From: Odontesthes bonariensis
Lineage: Eukaryota > Chordata > Actinopteri > Atheriniformes > Atherinopsidae
Length of the DNA: 64,000 nucleotides
Reading direction: 5' to 3'
NCBI RefSeq assembly: GCF_027942865.1
Contig: NC_134515.1
Coordinates: forward strand, 29,192,449 to 29,256,448
The translations under genes were made by a program, and so were the position numbers. Positions 58,428-64,000 of the stretch are shown here, in pieces; position 1 is the stretch's first letter; every line of letters begins with the position of its first letter. The notes beneath the pieces are model-generated. The model had not been told where the DNA came from and searched no databases. It saw nothing but the letters and a program-made list of their open reading frames with translations.

Positions 58428-61400
58428 ATGAATGTTGGCGTGGCTCACAGCGAGGTGAACCCCAACACGCGAGTGATGAACAGCAGAGGAATATGGCTCA
58501 CCTATCTGCTGCTCACCGTCGTATTGCACATCGTCCTGCTCAGCATTCCTTTCTTCACTGTGCCGCTCGTCTGGACCCTCACCAATGTCATTCACAACCT
58601 GGTCAGTTAAAATGACTTTCAAAGCTGAAAACGTAATAGAAAATATAGCTGCAAGCAGCGATGTGGGGGCCTGGCAGAATGGCACAATAGGCAAGGCTTT
58701 GGCTGCTCAGGAAGGGGTCGTGAGTCCATTCACTTTCAAGTTCAAGTTTGGCATTTATACATCAATGCATCGCAGAGATACGGCCAAATGTCCCATTTTC
58801 GCATCAGCGTAGAGTTTGATTGGCTGCCACAGGCAAAAGGAAGTGAAATAAAATAATCCACATGAAAGCTTATTTGCGACTAGGTCTGAAGATTCTATGT
58901 TCCAAGTCCCGTGGAGATTGGACAATCTCAGTGGCCTGAAATGCTTTTTGAAGGTTTTGGATTAAATTCAAAATGGCGGAAAATCCAAGATGGCGTAGAT
59001 GACGTCATGAGGTGCGTTGACCTCGTCAATATCCAGGGATTCCAACGGTACCTCATTTGGGACATTTGGACCAAGGGGTCCAAAGATATGAGCAAAAATG
59101 CATTTTTGCTATATATAGCGCCACCTATGGCCAAACATCACCAAACTTCTTGGTCCTCTTACCTTAGCGTTCTTGAGTCTGTGTTATAAGTTTGACGTCA
59201 TAACATCTAATGGTTGCCAAGATATGACCTCACTTACGGTTTGGCGGCATCAACCTCAAGTTTGATTGGCTTTTATTGGAAAACGGAAGCCTAATTAAAA
59301 ATTCCCTTGGATAGCTTTTATGCAGCTTGGTCTTAGGAGTCTATGTGCCAAGTTTCGTGAAAATTGGACAATCTCTGTGACCTGAAATGCTTTTTTAAGC
59401 TTTTTGATAAAATTCAAAATGGCGGAAAATCTAGGCATATGCAAATTGACGTCATAGGGTGCGTTGGACTCATCATGATTCAAGGATTCCAACAATGCCT
59501 CATTTGTGAAATTTGGACCAAGTAGTCCAAAGTTATTAGACTGAATGCACTTTGAACTTTGGCGTGTTGGTGGCGCTAGAGAGTAAGCTCTTGGGGCATG
59601 AAATTTCTTTGACTTTGGCTTTGGCACTTGGCTGATTACGTGTGCCAAATTTCACAACTTTTTACCATAGCGTTCATGGGGCTGCCATAGACTTCAATTG
59701 CAGCGGAAAGTGGCGGAATAATAATAGGAAAAGCTACTAACACAATGGGTGCCTTCGCAGCTTCGCTGCTAGGCCACCAATTATACCACCAGGGGGTATT
59801 ATGAATTTCTAAGCCCCCAAAATTTTTACAGCTGAAGCCATCAGTTATCAGGATGTCATCTGAATCCGAGTGAGCGTTGTTAGCATGTATATGACCTTTT
59901 CTGAATAGTAGCTACCTAGTGGTTATAGTGGCGCTTCACTGTCATTAATTCCTTCCGCCTTACATGCTCAGTCATATGTATGTGCGTCGTACCGTACAGA
60001 AGCATGAAGTTGTACTGGCCAGGACTGTGAGCCTTTGCCAACATTCCGTTAAGGGCTAAATTATTAGCAACCTTCAACATAAACACGGTTTCCTCTCAGC
60101 ACGTTTACATGCACAGGCTACGGTAACAGCTCGATTTGGCCATTTCACTCAACCTGACTATCCTTGTAACGGTTGTAAATGCATGTGTAGGGAATTGAGT
60201 TATTGGCCAAAGTATGTACGGCACTGCACTACCGTAGGCTGTGATGAAACGCTCAAGATAACCTGCTGCTTCTTACTCTCTCTGTGGAGCAGAGCGATAC
60301 ATGTAGGTGTAGATGAGTTCACAGCACAGACATTGTCCACAAGTTACTTGTGCTTTTGTCTGATGATGCCGCAGTAATAAAATCAGGATTTTATTAGAGC
60401 AGAGCGACATTCTGGAAATGCTTTAAGTTATCGCAAGGTGACGTGTAGTCTTCATCATCATCACAATTTCTTTTTTGGGTGCTTTTATGCCTTTAATGGA
60501 CAGGATAGTTGAATAGAGACAGGAAGCAGGGGGCAGAGAGAGGGGGAATGACATGCAGCTAAGGGCCGTCCAATGCGGGACTCGAACCGGGGCCAGCTGC
60601 AGCGAGGACTGTAGCCTCTGTACATGGGGTGCCTGCTTAACCCACTACGCCACCGACCACCCATCATCATCACAATTTCTGACGCATTCAGCTGTTTGAC
60701 AAAAGAAACAGAAATGAGAGTAGCATTATTGGGGATAATAAGGACTAATTTAAAATATCTGGCTGCGTCTGTCCGGTTTTGATAAGACTGATGTTGTGCT
60801 TTTGTTAGATCAAGAGATTAACATTAAGATCCGATTTATTGGTCATGCATGCACACGAAATTTGTCCTCCGCTTTTAACCCATCCAGGTTGGCACCTGTT
60901 GACACACACATGCACATGCACAGGGTCACACACTCATAGACAGATGCCAACCTGGAGCGGTGGGCAGCCATTCAGCGCCCAGGGAGCATGGGGGTACGGT
61001 GCCTTGCTCAAGGGCACCTCAGCCATGATAAGGAGGTGGACTGACACCCCTCCAGCTATTAGTTTCACCAATCTTTTTTTTTTTTTGAGTGGCAAGAGTG
61101 GGAATTGAACCTGCCAACCTTCCGGTTATTGGACGACCGACTCTAACCACTGAGTCACAAACTAATAACACTAATAATGTATGTATTTTTAATCTATATA
61201 TTTTAAAAGAGGTTTTGGTCATACTAACTTAATTTTCTATTCTCTAATGTGTGTAAACATACTTAGAATGTTAGATAATAGTTCAAATTAATGAACAATT
61301 TACAGTTTCATTGCATTCTAGAACATGTATCACCTTTTCTAGAGAGAGGGTTTGCAAATCAAATGAATGTTTGCTGAATCTCAGGGCAGAATTCTGGGTG

Positions 61401-63751
61401 AAACCTGCTGATGTGATATTACAACTTAACTTCTGTGGAGGATTACCTATAAACAATATGAACTGGTGAAGCAAACTGTCTGTGTGGCTGATGGCAGCTG
61501 TATATCTTTGCTTTGTGGTGTTCCCTCTGCAGGTAATGTACCTGTTTCTACACACGGTAAAGGGCACTCCTTTCGAAACACCAGACCAAGGCAAAGCTCG
61601 TCTGCTCACACACTGGGAACAGATGGACTACGGTGTCCAATTCACTTCTTCGCGCAAATTCCTTACCATCTCGCCAATTGTTCTGTAAGTGCATGCACTG
61701 TTTGGATTGAAAAGATCATCTGCCTTGCCACTCAGTTTCACTTTCAGTCCAGTGGCCAAATTTGCATGTTGGGAAGTATGTAAATAGTTCAGTGGAATGG
61801 GTGTGTTTTTCACTCACTTCTGATGAAAAAGTAAAAATGTCTCACTTTCAAGATTCAATGTTTTGTATGTTCTTTTGTGAATATAATATTGGTTTATGGG
61901 ATTTGCAAATCATTACATTGTTTTTATTTACATTTACAGAGGGTCCCAACTTTTTTTTATAATCTTAGCTGCTCTCGTCCTGTGTTTTACACAACAGCTG
62001 TGCTCCTGGCACACCAATGTACATCGTTAGGGCGCTAAGAAACATTGTGAGAAAACATTGACTCTAAAGATTTGTATTATACCTCTGTTTGTGCGCTTTC
62101 TAATCTCATGCTGAAGGCAAACATCACACTGTGGATCCACCCACTACTGGCTACAACAACCAAAAAAAACCAGATAAATGTGCTTATACAAGCAGGGGGA
62201 AATAGATGAATGTATTAAAATAATGTACATAAAACGCAAAGACAGATCGCCATTAAGTGTCTTTATACCATGTCAAGTGTTGGGAACACAGAAGATCCGA
62301 AGTCTGACAAACTCCCTGTGCATATCGCCTAAGCTATGATTGGATCTGTGTCCACTTTAAGAGCAGTATGTCGTGGAACTATTACCTTTATTCAGTCTGT
62401 AGTGATCAGAAGTGCTTCTCAGTGTGATTATGGCAATGATCGTCTTGTCAATTGAGCTGACTCAGTAAATCAGTTCACCAAGTAAGGACGTTCACCTATT
62501 CCTGCTCCCCAAGCAATGATTCTTAAAAGGCCTGTAGTGCTGCCGAGAAATCCTGGTTAGAAAAAAGACATCGCCTTCAGTTCGGTGACAGAGTTCTATC
62601 AGACCAGCCAAGCATACAACGCAATTGATTAGATATGGTGCTTTGGAGATTTAGAGGGTGTTTTTAAATCGATGTACCTATTGGAAAACAGACATGAAAT
62701 ATCTGGTGAAAGCAGGATAAATGTGACTTATTTTAGCCCTTTCACGTCTCCTGCCACAAATGTTAAAATCCCGTATTAATGTCACACGTTTGAGTGACAC
62801 TGGGGGAAATAATTAGTTTAGACAAGAAGTAGACAAGAAAACGGTCTTTTGATGCATACGCACAACATAGTTCAACCAAAAGTGTACAAAATTGAGCTTC
62901 TCAAAACTGTGCTAACACACCCAGATAATGCAGTTTGGAATCCAGTCCTTCTTGCATGTATAGGATCAAGTAGAATCAAATGGGACTAGGCGATCTGCAC
63001 ATGCTCCGTATTTTAGCATAATTTTGTAAAAACAGTAAAGCATAAGTGTATAACAGTTCAGCCAAATTCCAAATGAAGCTGCACTCATTCACATATGTTT
63101 ATGTTGTCAATTGTCTAAACACATCATGGTCTCTTTAAGCATTTCCATGCTGTCACTCTGCTCTAATAAAATCCTGATTTCACAACCAAAACCACCACAT
63201 CATCTCACAAAATCACCATTAAGGTAAATTAAAGACATCATCTGCATTGAATTTGGCTGAACTTGCATGTACAATGTCCCACAGAGAGGCGGCAGAATGT
63301 CTTGGAACATTTTCTCACAGTCCACAGAGTCGTGGGATCAGACAAACTCAAGTCAATAACTCGATTCCACTTCTCTGCGTGAATACTGTCACAAAGACGG
63401 TGGTCCAGTTAATGGGCCAAGTCGAGCTGCAACTGTGGCTCAACTCAGCTGTGCATGTAACTGAGTGGCTGAGAAAATGCCAAACTTTTACGATGCTTTG
63501 CAGGATAAAATCAGCCCCTATGGTGTCTTGAGGTTGCGGTTTACTTGTGAACTGAGACCCAAGGTGTTCTTAAACATGTCTTTTTCACTGATTCTCCTGT
63601 GCTCTCCTTTTGCAGGTATATCCTCGCCAGTTTCTACACAAAATACGATCCTACACATTTTTTCATCAACACCTGCTCCCTCCTTAGCGTTCTCCTCCCA
63701 AAGCTGCCTCAGTTTCATGGAGTACGGCTATTTGGCATCAACAAGTACTGA
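58428..63751 (+). CDS. ormdl2: ORMDL sphingolipid biosynthesis regulator 2
   Basis: Four-pass endoplasmic-reticulum membrane protein that binds and restrains serine palmitoyltransferase, the first enzyme of sphingolipid synthesis. Exons: 58428-58601, 61533-61684, 63616-63751. They join to 153 aa, exactly the family length. Nearly every family signature is intact: [20 protein letters not shown] at the N-terminus (the inhibitory segment), two hydrophobic spans to [10 protein letters not shown], the cytosolic-facing [20 protein letters not shown] and [19 protein letters not shown], two further spans, and C-terminal FGINKY. NVIHNL and [12 protein letters not shown] favour ORMDL2 over ORMDL1/3, and human ORMDL2 also lies in 12q13 near MMP19. 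The ATG is the first codon of its exon. Both introns carry repeats (a large one at 58640-59790 and SINEs at 60472-61165). Confidence 0.95.
58640..59790 (+). repeat. Intronic repeat with internal 446-bp degenerate duplication
   Basis: It begins near TATAGCTGCAAGCAGCGATG and ends near CGCAGCTTCGCTGCTAGG, which form rough inverted ends. Inside, a unit starting TTTGATTGGCT at 58815 recurs at 59261. The two copies share ordered blocks such as TGGACAATCTC, AATTCAAAATGGCGGAAAAT, TTTGGACCAAG and GTCCAAAG. There are many stops and no protein. It is probably an old non-autonomous transposable element. Confidence 0.7.
60453..60680 (-). mobile_element. tRNA-derived SINE (family 2) with target-site duplication
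   Basis: On the minus strand the head reads GTAGTGGGTTAAGCAGGC (A-box region) and GGTTCGAGTCCCGC (B box) and the tail ends in GGCATAAAAGCACCC before an A-run. The body is 60472-60661. CATCATCATCACAATTTCT is present identically on both sides (60453-60471 and 60662-60680), a 19-base target-site duplication, though its CAT repeats blur the exact length. It is inserted in ormdl2 intron 1. Confidence 0.85.
60830..61165 (-). mobile_element. tRNA-derived SINE (family 1), minus strand
   Basis: On the minus strand, an A-box-like TGACTCAGTGGTTAGAGT and a B-box-like GGTTGGCAGGTTCAATTCCC start the element. The body shares with 51268-51592 the segments AGGTGCCCT-GA-CAAGGCAC, ACCCCCATGCTCCC and TGCCAACCTGGATGGGTTAA. 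It is inserted in ormdl2 intron 1. No clear flanking duplication was identified. Confidence 0.8.
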
Positions 63752-64000
63752 CAGAACTTAAGGACTGGATTTTAAACACCAACACTGGACTTCTACTTTT
63801 CTGTTCATGCAGATTTTATTTTATATTTTTTCTTCTGTGCGGAGTTTGAGAAGAAAATCAATGCGATTTGTCCTAAGTGTACATTGTGAAGTATTCTGAA
63901 AGTTACAGCTTGAAAAAAGTAAGTGCACTCCTCTTATTTCATCACTGTAAATTTGTTCTTGACTGACATTCCTCATATTAAATCAAGACCAAAGATTGAA
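63752..64000 (+). terminator. ormdl2: ormdl2 3' UTR (partial)
   Basis: Sequence after the TGA at 63749-63751. ATTAAA at 63978-63983 is a possible poly(A) signal variant. The window ends here. Confidence 0.4.

Noticed and set aside
60560-60660. tRNA-like A and B boxes
   Set aside because: They belong to a SINE with target duplication and no acceptor-stem pairing, not to a functional tRNA gene.
1-64000. CRISPR arrays, operons, riboswitches, prophage or other bacterial systems
   Set aside because: The window is spliced vertebrate DNA. No regularly spaced direct-repeat array or prokaryotic gene was seen.

Overview
The window reads as euploid vertebrate DNA from a ray-finned (teleost, probably percomorph) fish. 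It is AT-rich, has short introns with GT-AG borders, carries fish-type LINE L2, Tc1 and tRNA-SINE debris, and holds six complete protein-coding genes whose exons can be joined in frame by eye. Paralogue names rest on remembered family motifs and on gene neighbours; no database search was run.

Layout. (1) 1-690: last coding exon and 3' UTR of an unidentified + strand gene. (2) 4851-2205, minus: mmp19, a secreted matrix metalloproteinase, 9 coding exons, 468 aa. (3) 12733-8289, minus: pym1, an exon-junction-complex recycling factor, 3 coding exons, 203 aa. A long open frame of unknown nature lies in its first intron. (4) About 13.6-31.8 kb, plus: spats2, 12 coding exons (16513-28562), 493 aa, with a long 3' UTR. 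(5) 43258-33564, minus: pan2, the catalytic subunit of the PAN2-PAN3 deadenylase, 24 coding exons, 1201 aa. (6) 45709-46765, plus: il23a, the IL-23 p19 cytokine subunit, 4 exons, 197 aa, head-to-head with pan2. (7) About 56.5-63.75 kb, plus: ormdl2, a regulator of serine palmitoyltransferase, 3 coding exons, 153 aa.

The neighbourhood resembles human 12q13, where MMP19/PYM1/ORMDL2, PAN2/IL23A and SPATS2 lie at separate points. The mmp19-pym1 pair and the pan2-il23a divergent pair look ancestral; the joins between them are rearranged. STAT2, which flanks IL23A in human, is not seen. The genes do not form one pathway, although pym1 (EJC and translation) and pan2 (poly(A) shortening) both act on mRNA, and il23a carries an AU-rich 3' UTR of the kind that couples cytokine mRNA to deadenylation.

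47-61 kb is a repeat-rich gap: a palindromic MITE, a Tc1 fragment, two L2 LINE copies (one with two later insertions nested in it, one with the reverse-transcriptase core deleted), a TIR-type element related to one in a spats2 intron, three tRNA-derived SINE copies and an intronic repeat with an internal duplication. I saw no clear new enzymatic system. The best second-look items are the both-strand open segment in pym1 intron 1, the duplicated 30-bp unit beside a pan2 acceptor, the GC-AG intron of pan2, the il23a control regions, and the 21.0-22.5 kb / 51.9-53.2 kb element family.
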